From Hyphomicrobiaceae bacterium (lineage in GTDB: Bacteria; Pseudomonadota; Alphaproteobacteria; Rhizobiales; Hyphomicrobiaceae), in NCBI GenBank assembly GCA_016793635.1, contig JAEUMD010000014.1, forward strand, positions 1 through 64,000: 64,000 nucleotides of DNA, written 5' to 3'. The notes under the pieces were generated by a model. That model saw only the letters and a program-made list of their open reading frames with translations. It searched no databases and was not told where the DNA came from. This document shows positions 45,301 to 56,135 of this stretch, one piece after another. The translations under genes were made by a program, and so were the position numbers. Positions within the stretch are counted from its first letter, which is position 1. Every line of letters begins with the position of its first letter.

Positions 45301-46788
45301 TCACGCGATCCGGACCTCGGTCATCATGCCGGTGGCCATGTGGTAGAGGTGATGGCAGTGCAGCAGCCATGCGCCTTTCTGTGCGGCGTCGAAGGCAATC
45401 GTCACCGGTGCATGAGGCGGGACGATCAAGGTGTCTCGCACCGCTCCGGGGAAGCGGCGACCGCCGATGGCCACGACCTGGAAGTGGTGTCCGTGCAGAT
45501 GCATCGGATGCATCATCATCGTCGGGTTCATGAAGGTCATCTCGACGCGCTCGCCGCGCCGCACCTCGAACGGCTGGTGCTCGCCATGAACCTTGCCGTT
45601 GATGGTCCAGCGATACCCCGGCTCCTCGCCCAGCATCACCATGAACGCCTTGTCCGGCTGCCGTTGCGATAGCGGACCGGTGGCCCTGACCAGCGCCTCG
45701 AAACCCAGATCGACCATGCCCTGCGGCTTGTCCGCGGTCGCGGCAAGCTTGCTGATCGTTGCGCCCGGCGTCGACAAGACGATGCCGGTCACGAACTGCG
45801 CCGCCTCGACCTGCGCCAGGACCGGGAAAGCACCACCCTCGCGCGGAATCTCGACGATCAGGTCGATGCGTTGGCCCTGTGCCAATGGGAAGGCCGGTGC
45901 CTCCACCGGTTGGCAAGGCGTGCCGTCCACGGCAATGCAGCGTGCCGTCAGTCCTGGCGTCGAAATGAAGAATGCCGTCGCGGTACCGCCGTTGATGATT
46001 CGCAGCCGAACGCGGCCACCCTTTTCGACAGTCACCGTCTCGGGGTCATCCAAGGTGCGATCGTTCGCCAGGAACGCGTCGTAGCGCACGTCATTGGCGT
46101 GCGTCATGCCCATCATTGGCCCGCTGCCCTGTCCGGGCATGGCGTGCATCATGCCCGGACCATGCTGCATCTGGGGCATGCTTTGCGGCGGCGGCTTCGC
46201 CTTGCTCGATGGCGCACCACCATGCCCTGCGTGGGCATCGCTGCCGCCCAGCTCGGCCAGGATCTCCTGAGGAGATCGGAAGGCGAAGTCGTGCAACATG
46301 ATGACCACGTCGTGCACGTCACCGGCATCCTTCTCGCGGGCCACCATGGGGGCGGCCAGCATCTGCTGCTCGGAAAGCGTATGCGAATGCATCCAGTGGG
46401 TGCCGGCCGTCAGCTCGAAATCGTGCACATCCGCCTGACCCGGGGAAACGGCGCCGCCGCCCGGCCGCGCCCGATCCTGTTCGAAGGGCGCCTTGATCTG
46501 CCCGTGCCAATGCATCTGCAGGGGCTCATCGGTAGCATTGAGCAGGGCTCCCGTCAGCCGGCCTCCCTCGTTCGCGAAAATGCCCTTCTTTCCGTTCCCT
46601 GCAGCTACGCTGAAGACTCTCGCGGCGCGCTTGTTGACCTCGATCGTGCGCGAGTAGACCTTCAATGCAGGCGCGGCGGCGAACGCCGGCAACATCGGCA
46701 TGCCCGTCGTGACGACGCCACCGAAGGCGATACCCGATCGTATAAAGGCCCGGCGGCTCATTGCTCGGTTCATCGTTGTGGTGCTCAT
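45301..46788 (-). CDS. Multicopper oxidase (CopA/CueO-like, Tat-exported)
   Basis: A 495-residue periplasmic laccase-like oxidase that would convert toxic Cu(I) to Cu(II). A twin-arginine signal (SRRAFIRSGIAFGG) ends before APALKVY. Copper ligands are complete: HWHG (93-96), HWMHSH (131-136), HPMHLHGHH near 425 and HCHHLYHM near 475, with a downstream GM as axial ligand. A Met/His-rich insertion (MPQMQHGPGMMHAMPGQG, about 200-232) resembles copper-binding loops of CueO. AAGGAG six bases before the ATG at 46788 decides the start. It is cotranscribed with the RND system upstream. Confidence 0.95.
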   Translation of the reverse strand: MSTTTMNRAMSRRAFIRSGIAFGGVVTTGMPMLPAFAAAPALKVYSRTIEVNKRAARVFSVAAGNGKKGIFANEGGRLTGALLNATDEPLQMHWHGQIKAPFEQDRARPGGGAVSPGQADVHDFELTAGTHWMHSHTLSEQQMLAAPMVAREKDAGDVHDVVIMLHDFAFRSPQEILAELGGSDAHAGHGGAPSSKAKPPPQSMPQMQHGPGMMHAMPGQGSGPMMGMTHANDVRYDAFLANDRTLDDPETVTVEKGGRVRLRIINGGTATAFFISTPGLTARCIAVDGTPCQPVEAPAFPLAQGQRIDLIVEIPREGGAFPVLAQVEAAQFVTGIVLSTPGATISKLAATADKPQGMVDLGFEALVRATGPLSQRQPDKAFMVMLGEEPGYRWTINGKVHGEHQPFEVRRGERVEMTFMNPTMMMHPMHLHGHHFQVVAIGGRRFPGAVRDTLIVPPHAPVTIAFDAAQKGAWLLHCHHLYHMATGMMTEVRIA

Positions 46789-46811
46789 GATCATCTCCTT
46801 GGCAGGACGGC

Positions 46812-47189
46812 TTAGTACTTGGCCTGGGCCGTGGTTCCATCAGGCGCGGTGATCTGGATCGCGCCCTTTGCACCGGGATTGACAGGTGCCGGCGCGGTAC
46901 CTGTGAGCTTCGAGCCGTCGGCTGGCACGAGCTCGAAACGCTGCGACTTCCCGTCGATGACCAGGATGGCGTTGGCCTTGAAGCCGGCAGTGGGGATCGG
47001 CTTGTCATCGGCATCGCTCAAGAACACGGCGACAGCCGACGTGCCATCGACGACAAGCTCGGCGTGATACTTGCCGGCATCGACTCTCAGGCCGCCGTTC
47101 TTCCCCTTGGCCGCCTCGTGGGCGAACGCTGCAGGTGCCGCCACGAGCGCAGCGGCGAGCGACAGCAATGCAAGATGAGTCCGGTTCAT
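46812..47189 (-). CDS. Small periplasmic protein paired with an RND permease
   Basis: A 125-residue protein with a signal peptide (LALLSLAAALVAAPAAFA) and a beta-rich mature domain: GKNGGLRVDAGKYHAELVVDG, AVFLSDADDKPI and KANAILVIDGK. The protein at 63423 has the same arrangement (GKHGGKVVESGHHHLELIAADG), and both genes directly follow an RND permease gene. No known name fits; metal binding by its His and Asp residues is an inference from context. AGGAG eight bases upstream supports the start. Confidence 0.82.
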   Translation of the reverse strand: MNRTHLALLSLAAALVAAPAAFAHEAAKGKNGGLRVDAGKYHAELVVDGTSAVAVFLSDADDKPIPTAGFKANAILVIDGKSQRFELVPADGSKLTGTAPAPVNPGAKGAIQITAPDGTTAQAKY

Positions 47190-47214
47190 GATCGATCTCC
47201 TGGGTTGCTTGACG

Positions 47215-50361
<3,147 letters not shown>

Positions 50362-50371
50362 GCGAGCCCCC

Positions 50372-52057
50372 TCAGCGGATCTGGTTCAGAAGCTCGGCGC
50401 CGGTCGTGACGACACGCTTGCCGGGCTCGATGCCAGCGACAATCAAGACGCGCTCTGCATCGAGCTGCTCGATGCGCACCTCGCGTGGAACGAAGCGCTC
50501 GGCGTTGCTGTGTTCGTAGACGATGCTCTGACCGTTGGCACCGCGAAGGACTGCCTCACGCGGCACTGCGATCCCCGCGCGATCCGTGGTCGTGGTCGCC
50601 AGAACCGTGAGGAACTGGCCGGCGCGCAGACCATTCGTGTCGCCGCGTATCGAGAAATGCACCGGGACGGACTGGTTGCGGTCGGCGAGCCCGGTGCCGA
50701 CGTAGGCGAGCTCGATCGACTTGCCGCCTGCGAAAAGCCCCTGTGCCGAGCCGTTGGTCGACTGCGGCTCGAAGCTCAATGCCTCGACCCAGAGGCGGGC
50801 CGGATCGACGATCTGGAAGATGATCGAGTTGGGCTCGGCCATCTGGCCTGCGACGGCGTTCGAAGCGGCGATGACACCGCCGACAGGGGAGACGAGCGGT
50901 TCCGGCTCCTTGTTGGCGCGCGCCAGGTTTGTCCGCCGCTCGTGCAGGCCCTTCAATTCCAGCTCGGCGTCCTCGAGCTGACCTCTGGCGATGATCTTCT
51001 CGATGGCGCGCAGCCGCTCGACCTTGCGAGAGACGACGGAAATCTGCTGATCCAACTCGCGGGCCTGCTGCTGCTGCGTCGTCAGATCGGCGGAGCTGAT
51101 CGGCGGATGCACATAGGCCAGGACGTCGCCCGACTTGACCGAGGTGCCCAGAGGCTTGAACCCACCAGGCGGCGGCAGCAACCGGCCGCCCACTGCGGCC
51201 TGAACGAGCCCGCTGGCGTTCGGGTCGGGAATGATCCGGCCGGGCAGCTCGATGGCGCGGCGATGGGCCCGTTGCTCGGTGAAGATCGTGCGCAATCCGA
51301 GGATGCGCTGTGTCGGCTTCGGCACGAACAGCGCTCCATCCGGGAACCGCTGTGAGACATCGCGCGCCGCTATCCCGGTTGCAGACGCCCGGGGCCCAGT
51401 ATCGGCCAACGCACCGGTCGGCGTTGCGAACGACAAGGCGGCCAGCAGGATCAGGCCGACGGCCGCACGCCGCCGTCGAAGTGCCAAGGCGGTTACGGCG
51501 ATGCCTGTCAGGAATCCCAGTCCGAGGGTCAGCAAGAGTGACGTGCCGGGCTCTCCGACGCGCTGAGACAGATCCTTGGCAATGGCTGGATCGACGCCCC
51601 ACCACGGGCGCGGCGCTGCTACCGCCTGAGGCTGCGTCGAGAGCGGGACCTTGAGTGTGGTGGTCAAGACATCGACGACACCGTTCGCCGAGATGGTGAT
51701 GGCAAGATCGTGGTTGCCGGGCTTTGACGCAAACGGAGCGGCAACGGTGTAAAGCCCCGGACCTGCCGCAACCGGCTTCAAGATCCCTCCGGGGGAATCG
51801 ATTTCGATCTCGGCGCCGTCGATCGGCTGATTGCCGCGGAACGTGTCGAGATAGATCTCGAGCTTGTTGCCGCGCGCGATGGCGACAAGCTCCAGGTCGG
51901 CCGACGACGCGTCTGCGCGTGGCGCGATTGTGCTCGACGTCGGAGGCGGTGGGGCGCCGTGGTCATGCCCCTCATGGGCGTGAGCCGACCCGGCGCCAAG
52001 GAGTATCGCCACAGACAAGAGCAGCGACATCGCGAGCTTGGTGGGCGGAAACCGCAT
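50372..52057 (-). CDS. RND periplasmic adaptor with fused periplasmic N-terminal domain and two extra membrane helices
   Basis: A 561-residue protein. After a signal peptide ([16 protein letters not shown]) comes [12 protein letters not shown] and a beta domain (about 50-140, [19 protein letters not shown]) like FixH/YtkA domains. Two membrane helices lie at about 173-193 and 198-216, separated by RRRR and followed by an ALADTG cleavage-like site. Then comes a standard membrane-fusion adaptor (about 240-561) with lipoyl motif [23 protein letters not shown], a coiled-coil hairpin (about 335-395) and a beta-barrel. It would link the permease downstream to an outer-membrane channel. The N-terminal part is unusual for this family. 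Confidence 0.88.
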   Translation of the reverse strand: MRFPPTKLAMSLLLSVAILLGAGSAHAHEGHDHGAPPPPTSSTIAPRADASSADLELVAIARGNKLEIYLDTFRGNQPIDGAEIEIDSPGGILKPVAAGPGLYTVAAPFASKPGNHDLAITISANGVVDVLTTTLKVPLSTQPQAVAAPRPWWGVDPAIAKDLSQRVGEPGTSLLLTLGLGFLTGIAVTALALRRRRAAVGLILLAALSFATPTGALADTGPRASATGIAARDVSQRFPDGALFVPKPTQRILGLRTIFTEQRAHRRAIELPGRIIPDPNASGLVQAAVGGRLLPPPGGFKPLGTSVKSGDVLAYVHPPISSADLTTQQQQARELDQQISVVSRKVERLRAIEKIIARGQLEDAELELKGLHERRTNLARANKEPEPLVSPVGGVIAASNAVAGQMAEPNSIIFQIVDPARLWVEALSFEPQSTNGSAQGLFAGGKSIELAYVGTGLADRNQSVPVHFSIRGDTNGLRAGQFLTVLATTTTDRAGIAVPREAVLRGANGQSIVYEHSNAERFVPREVRIEQLDAERVLIVAGIEPGKRVVTTGAELLNQIR

Positions 52058-52128
52058 GAGGCCTCTCGTTCGTAACAACCGATCGAGGCCGACCCTAACC
52101 CGCGTCGCGTGACTGCGCGTTTCGCGAC

Positions 52129-52144
52129 TGTAACAAATTGTTTC
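52129..52144 (-). promoter_or_regulatory. Direct-repeat site upstream of the RND adaptor operon, probable response-regulator operator
   Basis: On the minus strand GAAACA-attt-GTTACA, two half-sites ten bases apart, begins 72 bp before the adaptor start codon. It shares the consensus GAAACA-N4-G-A-A with three other sites nearby, and a further GCGAAACGC follows on the same strand. OmpR-type regulators bind such 10-bp-spaced repeats. Confidence 0.6.
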
Positions 52145-52197
52145 GCGCCGCCTCCGCGACGGGCAGCGACCCGGGTGATCGCAGCAAAGCGAACCGT

Positions 52198-52213
52198 GAA
52201 ACAATTTGGAATG
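52198..52213 (+). promoter_or_regulatory. Direct-repeat site upstream of the 42-residue secreted peptide gene
   Basis: GAAACA-attt-GGAATG on the plus strand, about 130 bp before the ATG of the small peptide. It shares an 11-base core (GAAACAATTTG) with the minus-strand site at 52129-52144, so the two flank the divergent promoter region. Confidence 0.6.
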
Positions 52214-52342
52214 CGGCAGAAATAACGGTGAAACAGGGCTTTGCTATTGTGACCAGGCTTCGCAGATGCTCACCGTTTCTCTTTGACGGTGTGGTGCAGT
52301 TTGCCGGAGCAGCAACAATCACGCCGCAAATGGAGGTTCATC

Positions 52343-52471
52343 ATGAGACGCATTCTCGTTGGTACCATTCTGATCCTGTCGCTCACCGGCGTCGCCACTG
52401 CGGCGAGTGCCGATCACTGCAAAAAGTGGTCGGACTGCTACTTCGAGGATCAGACAAAGAGCGGTGGCTGA
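52343..52471 (+). CDS. 42-residue secreted peptide, function unknown
   Basis: The product is a signal peptide (MRRILVGTILILSLTGVATA) plus a very short mature part (ASADHCKKWSDCYFED) with two cysteines and a His, ending TKSGG. GGAGG seven bases before the ATG and a regulatory repeat 130 bp upstream support it as a real gene. A perfect 13-bp hairpin lies 28 bp downstream. It may be a small metal-binding or signalling peptide. Confidence 0.65.
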   Translation: MRRILVGTILILSLTGVATAASADHCKKWSDCYFEDQTKSGG

Positions 52472-52498
52472 GGTCAAGAACGGCGTTAGGGCACCCTA

Positions 52499-52534
52499 TT
52501 CCGGCTGCATCGGCATTGCTTGATGCAGCCGGAA
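52499..52534. terminator. Bidirectional hairpin terminator between convergent genes
   Basis: A perfect 13-bp stem TTCCGGCTGCATC / GATGCAGCCGGAA with a 10-base loop lies between the 42-residue peptide gene (plus) and the histidine-kinase stop (minus). There is no strong T-run, but the position and stem strength fit a terminator or 3' RNA hairpin. Confidence 0.65.
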
Positions 52535-52543
52535 ACCTCTTGC

Positions 52544-53854
52544 TCACATTGCGGCCGGCAGGACGACCGTCACCGAAAGACCGCCCTCATCGCGGTTGGC
52601 CAGACGCAGCTTGCCCCCGTTCGCCTCGATATTGTTCTTTGCGATGGTGAGCCCCAGCCCGACGCCGCCGGTGGTCAAGTTGCGAGACTCTTCGAGACGC
52701 ACGAAGGGCTCGAGAACCGCATCGAGCTTTTCAGGCGGAATGCCGGGGCCATCGTCGTCTATTGTCACGACGACGTCATCGCCAACGTGGCGGACCTCGA
52801 CCCGAGCCCGCGTGCCGTAGCGCAAGGCATTCGAAACGAGATTGGAGAGGGCCCGCTTCATGCCGAGCATCCCGGTGTTTACGACGAGATGAGCCGGCGC
52901 CGTCAGCTCTGCGTCGCGACCCATGTCACGTGCGTCGTTGACGATCGTCTCGAGCAGCGCTACCAGGTCGACAGCGCGTCGAGGTTCATCCGGCTGGTCC
53001 CCCTTGAGGTACGAGAGCGTAGCCTCGACCATCTCTTCCATCTCGTCGATGTCGGTCGCCATGGCACGCTGTAGTGCGGGATCCGCAAGATCATCCAGTC
53101 GGAGCCGAAGCCGGGTCAGCGGCGTTCTCAAGTCGTGCGACACCGCTGCCAACGCTTGCGTCCGGCGCGTGACGAGTTCTGCAATGCGCCGTCTCATGTC
53201 GTTGAATGACCGGGCGAGGTGACGCACTTCGCGCGGGCCAGCTTCGGGGACGGAGGACGCGGCGTCATCTGGCGACAGCAGCGTGACGGCATCGGCAATT
53301 TCCCGGATCGGACGGGTCAGCCAGCGCGCCATCAGGAGCGACATGAGCACGACCCCGAGCGCCATCAGGCTAGTCGAGAGCAGCGTGCCGTGACCGGTCC
53401 CGCGAGCGGGGCTCGCCGCGAACAGGCTCACGTTGAGCCAGCTGTCGTCGGGCAACCGAATCGAGAGCAGCGCAACGTGCGGATCGGTGCTGGTGCCGAT
53501 GACGACGTCGCCACTCGTCATGTTCTCGGCGAACCTCCTGATCTGTTCGCCGAGGCCGGTCCAGGCCTCGACGCCGGGACCGCCTGCAACGGCCCCCCTG
53601 CTCGAGTTCCAATGCGCCTCGATGGGCCCGCCGGACAAGTCGTGCGCAAGTGCCTCCCGCTGGTCGCGCGGTGCCAATGCGACGCTGCGCTGGATCGAGA
53701 TGAGGCGCTCGGCAAGGCTCGCTTCATGCGCGCGCGACAATTCCTGATCCAAGGCCCTCTGGTAGGTCCAGAGACTCAACACGTGCACCAGCGTGATGCC
53801 GAGCAGCGACACCAGGATGACGCGCGCCACGATCGTATCGAGCGCGCGGATCAT
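52544..53854 (-). CDS. Sensor histidine kinase of a two-component system (CusS/EnvZ type)
   Basis: A 436-residue inner-membrane kinase. Two membrane segments (about 12-29 and 159-178) flank a periplasmic sensor region of about 130 residues, followed by HAMP (RWLTRPIREIADAVTLL). The HisKA motif has the phosphorylated His in AVSHDLRTPLTRL (H240), and the HATPase domain has N box NLVSNALRYG, DDDGPGIPP and GGVGLGLTIAKN. Its start overlaps the end of the regulator gene by 4 bp. It most likely senses periplasmic copper or silver, inferred from the surrounding genes. Confidence 0.93.
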   Translation of the reverse strand: MIRALDTIVARVILVSLLGITLVHVLSLWTYQRALDQELSRAHEASLAERLISIQRSVALAPRDQREALAHDLSGGPIEAHWNSSRGAVAGGPGVEAWTGLGEQIRRFAENMTSGDVVIGTSTDPHVALLSIRLPDDSWLNVSLFAASPARGTGHGTLLSTSLMALGVVLMSLLMARWLTRPIREIADAVTLLSPDDAASSVPEAGPREVRHLARSFNDMRRRIAELVTRRTQALAAVSHDLRTPLTRLRLRLDDLADPALQRAMATDIDEMEEMVEATLSYLKGDQPDEPRRAVDLVALLETIVNDARDMGRDAELTAPAHLVVNTGMLGMKRALSNLVSNALRYGTRARVEVRHVGDDVVVTIDDDGPGIPPEKLDAVLEPFVRLEESRNLTTGGVGLGLTIAKNNIEANGGKLRLANRDEGGLSVTVVLPAAM

Positions 53855-54612
53855 GCCCGGGTGACCGCCGGCACGAACATGTAGCCCGACCCTCGGATGG
53901 TCTTGATCATGTTCTGGCCGTCCTCGTCCGAGCCGAGCTTCTTGCGCAGCCGGCTCACCTGGATATCGATGGCCCGGTCGAAGCCGGTCGCCATCCGGTG
54001 CTTGGCGCTGTCCATCAACTGATCGCGCGTGAGAACGCGCTGCGGCAGTTCGAGAAACGTCAGCAGCAGGTCGTACTCTCCGGTCGAAAGGTCGACGACC
54101 ACGCCGTTCGGATCATTGAGCTCCCGGCGTCGCGTATCGAGCGACCACCCCTCGAACCGCAGCAAATGACCGCCACCTTCATGTCCCGCGCCCTGTTGAT
54201 TGCGCGTGCGCCTCAGGACCGAATTGATCCGGGCCAGAAGCTCGCGAGGGTTGAAGGGCTTTGCGACGTAGTCGTCGGCACCGATCTCCAGCCCGACGAT
54301 GCGGTCCGTCTCCGTACCGCGTGCCGTAAGCATGATGATGGGGATGGAGGAGCGGGTACGAATCTCCTTGCAAAGATCGAGACCGTTGCCGCCCGGCAGC
54401 ATGATGTCCAGCAGAACGAGGTCGATGGCGGCCGTCTCCAGGACCTGCCGCATCTCTCGGCCATCACGGGCCATGGTCACGCGATGCCCATGCTCGCGCA
54501 GGAATTTTCCTGCGAGCTGACGGATCTGCGCGTCGTCATCGACGATCAGGATGTGCCCGTCGCTACCTGCAGGAGAGGGCTGTGAGCTGAGTTCGGGATC
54601 TTTGGTTGTCAT
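53851..54612 (-). CDS. OmpR/PhoB-family response regulator
   Basis: A 253-residue transcription factor. The receiver domain (about 20-130) has the acidic pocket VDDD (D25, D26), phosphoacceptor D69 in LVLLDIMLPGG, T96 and K118 in YVAKPF. The winged-helix DNA-binding domain (about 155-245) ends in DIQVSRLRKKLGSDEDGQ and IKTIRGSGYMFV. It is cotranscribed with the kinase by a 4-bp overlap. A repeat site lies 64 bp upstream of its start, suggesting autoregulation. Confidence 0.95.
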   Translation of the reverse strand: MTTKDPELSSQPSPAGSDGHILIVDDDAQIRQLAGKFLREHGHRVTMARDGREMRQVLETAAIDLVLLDIMLPGGNGLDLCKEIRTRSSIPIIMLTARGTETDRIVGLEIGADDYVAKPFNPRELLARINSVLRRTRNQQGAGHEGGGHLLRFEGWSLDTRRRELNDPNGVVVDLSTGEYDLLLTFLELPQRVLTRDQLMDSAKHRMATGFDRAIDIQVSRLRKKLGSDEDGQNMIKTIRGSGYMFVPAVTRA

Positions 54613-54675
54613 GGCTAGCGGTCAGTTGTGGCGCCGGAATCTTAGCGCAACATTCGTATCGCCCGGTATCGGTCC

Positions 54676-54691
54676 TGTTTCAAAGTGTTTC
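54676..54691 (-). promoter_or_regulatory. Direct-repeat site upstream of the response-regulator gene
   Basis: On the minus strand GAAACA-cttt-GAAACA, a perfect 6-base direct repeat with a 10-base period, 64-79 bp before the regulator start codon. It is the best match among the four repeat sites in this block. It lies between the divergent regulator and membrane-protein genes and could serve both. Confidence 0.65.
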
Positions 54692-54786
54692 ATAACGCGG
54701 TTCCGACTTGTCCCGACGTGGCCTGCCACTCATGTTCGGCTTCGCGCCAGTGCCGCACGAAGCATAGCTCAGACAAAGGGGCCGAT

Positions 54787-55269
54787 ATGAACCTCAAGGA
54801 TGGGCAATGCCCGGACTGGCCGCTTGCTCTGCGCCGGTATCTTGCTGCGTCGCTGGTTTTGCACCTCGTATGGGAGATCCTGCAACTGCCGCTTTACACA
54901 CTGTGGACCAAGGGCACGCTTCGCGAACAGGCCTTCGCCGTCGTCCATTGCACCGTGGGCGACCTGATGATCGCTGGGCTCTCCCTGCTGGTATCACTCG
55001 CGATTCTCGGTCGACCGACATGGCCGGTGGCGGGAAGCCGCCGCGTGTGGCTGCTGATCGTGCTTCTCGGCGTCGGGTACACGATCTACAGCGAATGGCT
55101 GAACGTCAGTGTTCGCAGGAGCTGGGCGTATTCGGATCTCATGCCGACGCTGCCGGTGCTGGGCACGGGGTTGGCGCCTCTGTTCCAGTGGATCATCGTG
55201 CCTACTTTGGCTCTGTGGCTCGCAGTCGGCCGCGCACCGTGGCGCGATCAGAGTGCCGCCGCGAAGTGA
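54787..55269 (+). CDS. Polytopic membrane protein, function unknown
   Basis: The 160-residue product has four hydrophobic segments (YLAASLVLHLVWEILQLPLY, VGDLMIAGLSLLVSLAIL, VWLLIVLLGVGYTIYSEWL, FQWIIVPTLALWLAVG) and short loops. Conserved-looking His/Glu residues in the first segment (LHLVWE) and the HCTVGD loop could bind metal, but no family was recognised. It is divergent from the response-regulator gene, and its start lacks a strong ribosome site. Confidence 0.7.
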   Translation: MNLKDGQCPDWPLALRRYLAASLVLHLVWEILQLPLYTLWTKGTLREQAFAVVHCTVGDLMIAGLSLLVSLAILGRPTWPVAGSRRVWLLIVLLGVGYTIYSEWLNVSVRRSWAYSDLMPTLPVLGTGLAPLFQWIIVPTLALWLAVGRAPWRDQSAAAK

Positions 55270-55290
55270 CGATCCCGGCGAAGCTGGCCT

Positions 55291-55306
55291 GACACAATTT
55301 GTAATA
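55291..55306 (+). promoter_or_regulatory. Direct-repeat site upstream of the Spy-like gene
   Basis: GACACA-attt-GTAATA on the plus strand, about 204 bp before the Spy-like start. Its context (GACACAATTTGT ... AGACGCGACACGC) closely matches the minus-strand site at 52129-52144 over about 26 bases, including a second GCGA-AC element downstream. Confidence 0.55.
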
Positions 55307-55509
55307 GACGCGACACGCTGGGTTACCGGCGCGCGGCTAGAGTCCTCGGGGCCGGCTCCCTGTCACTGTAGAGGCGACTGGGAGCGGTGGGTGTGGCACC
55401 CAGCCCTAATACAGAGGTCACAAACTACACACGTACCGTAAACCATCGGCTCGACGACGTACCAAACACAGCCCGTCGCCCCCTGCGAGACCAACCGAAG
55501 GAGATCGTG

Positions 55510-56079
55510 ATGCAAAAATTCTTCACACAATTCACCGCTGTAGCTGTCTTGGCGGGACTTCTAATCAGCGGCACCGCATTGGCGCAGCCTGCGCCTGATC
55601 CGCATCACCCGGGTGGTGCTGCAGCCCAGGCGCAGCCGCAGGGCCCAATGCCAGGCGGCACGATGGGTCCCGGCATGATGGGCCGGATGATGGGTGGCGG
55701 GATGATGGGACCAGGCATGATGGACATGATGGCCAACTGCCCGATGATGGGCGGGGGCACGAGCCATGCCGAGGGACGGATCGCCTTCCTGAAGGCTGAG
55801 CTTGCCATCACCGAGGCCCAGAACGCGGCGTGGGAAGCCTACGCAGCACAAATCCGGAAAAACCTGACGGGCATGCAGGACATGCAGAAAACCATGATGT
55901 CGATGATGGACGCGAAATCGCCGGTCGAGCGGCTCGACGTACGCATCGCCATGATGGAGAAGCGCACGCTGGCGCTGAAGGAGATCAAGCCGGCCCTGGC
56001 CGCGCTGTACACCGGCCTCAGCGCGGATCAGCAGAAAAAGGCCGATCAGCTCCTGACCGGCATGGGCTGCATGATGTAG
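55510..56079 (+). CDS. Met-rich Spy/CpxP-like periplasmic protein
   Basis: A 189-residue protein with a signal peptide (FTAVAVLAGLLISGTALA). A Pro/His stretch (APDPHHPGG) is followed by a very methionine-rich segment (about 46-80: TMGPGMMGRMMGGGMMGPG), able to bind Cu(I). The C-terminal helical domain has two LTxxQ-like motifs (LAITEAQNAAW and LSADQQKKADQ) typical of Spy/CpxP periplasmic chaperones. AAGGAG upstream of the ATG supports the start. It probably buffers copper or protects periplasmic proteins. A regulator-type repeat lies upstream. Confidence 0.87.
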   Translation: MQKFFTQFTAVAVLAGLLISGTALAQPAPDPHHPGGAAAQAQPQGPMPGGTMGPGMMGRMMGGGMMGPGMMDMMANCPMMGGGTSHAEGRIAFLKAELAITEAQNAAWEAYAAQIRKNLTGMQDMQKTMMSMMDAKSPVERLDVRIAMMEKRTLALKEIKPALAALYTGLSADQQKKADQLLTGMGCMM

Positions 56080-56135
56080 GTCGCTCGACGCGGGCCCGGC
56101 GCGGCGACGGCCGCACCGAGCTCGCCCAGATCAAT

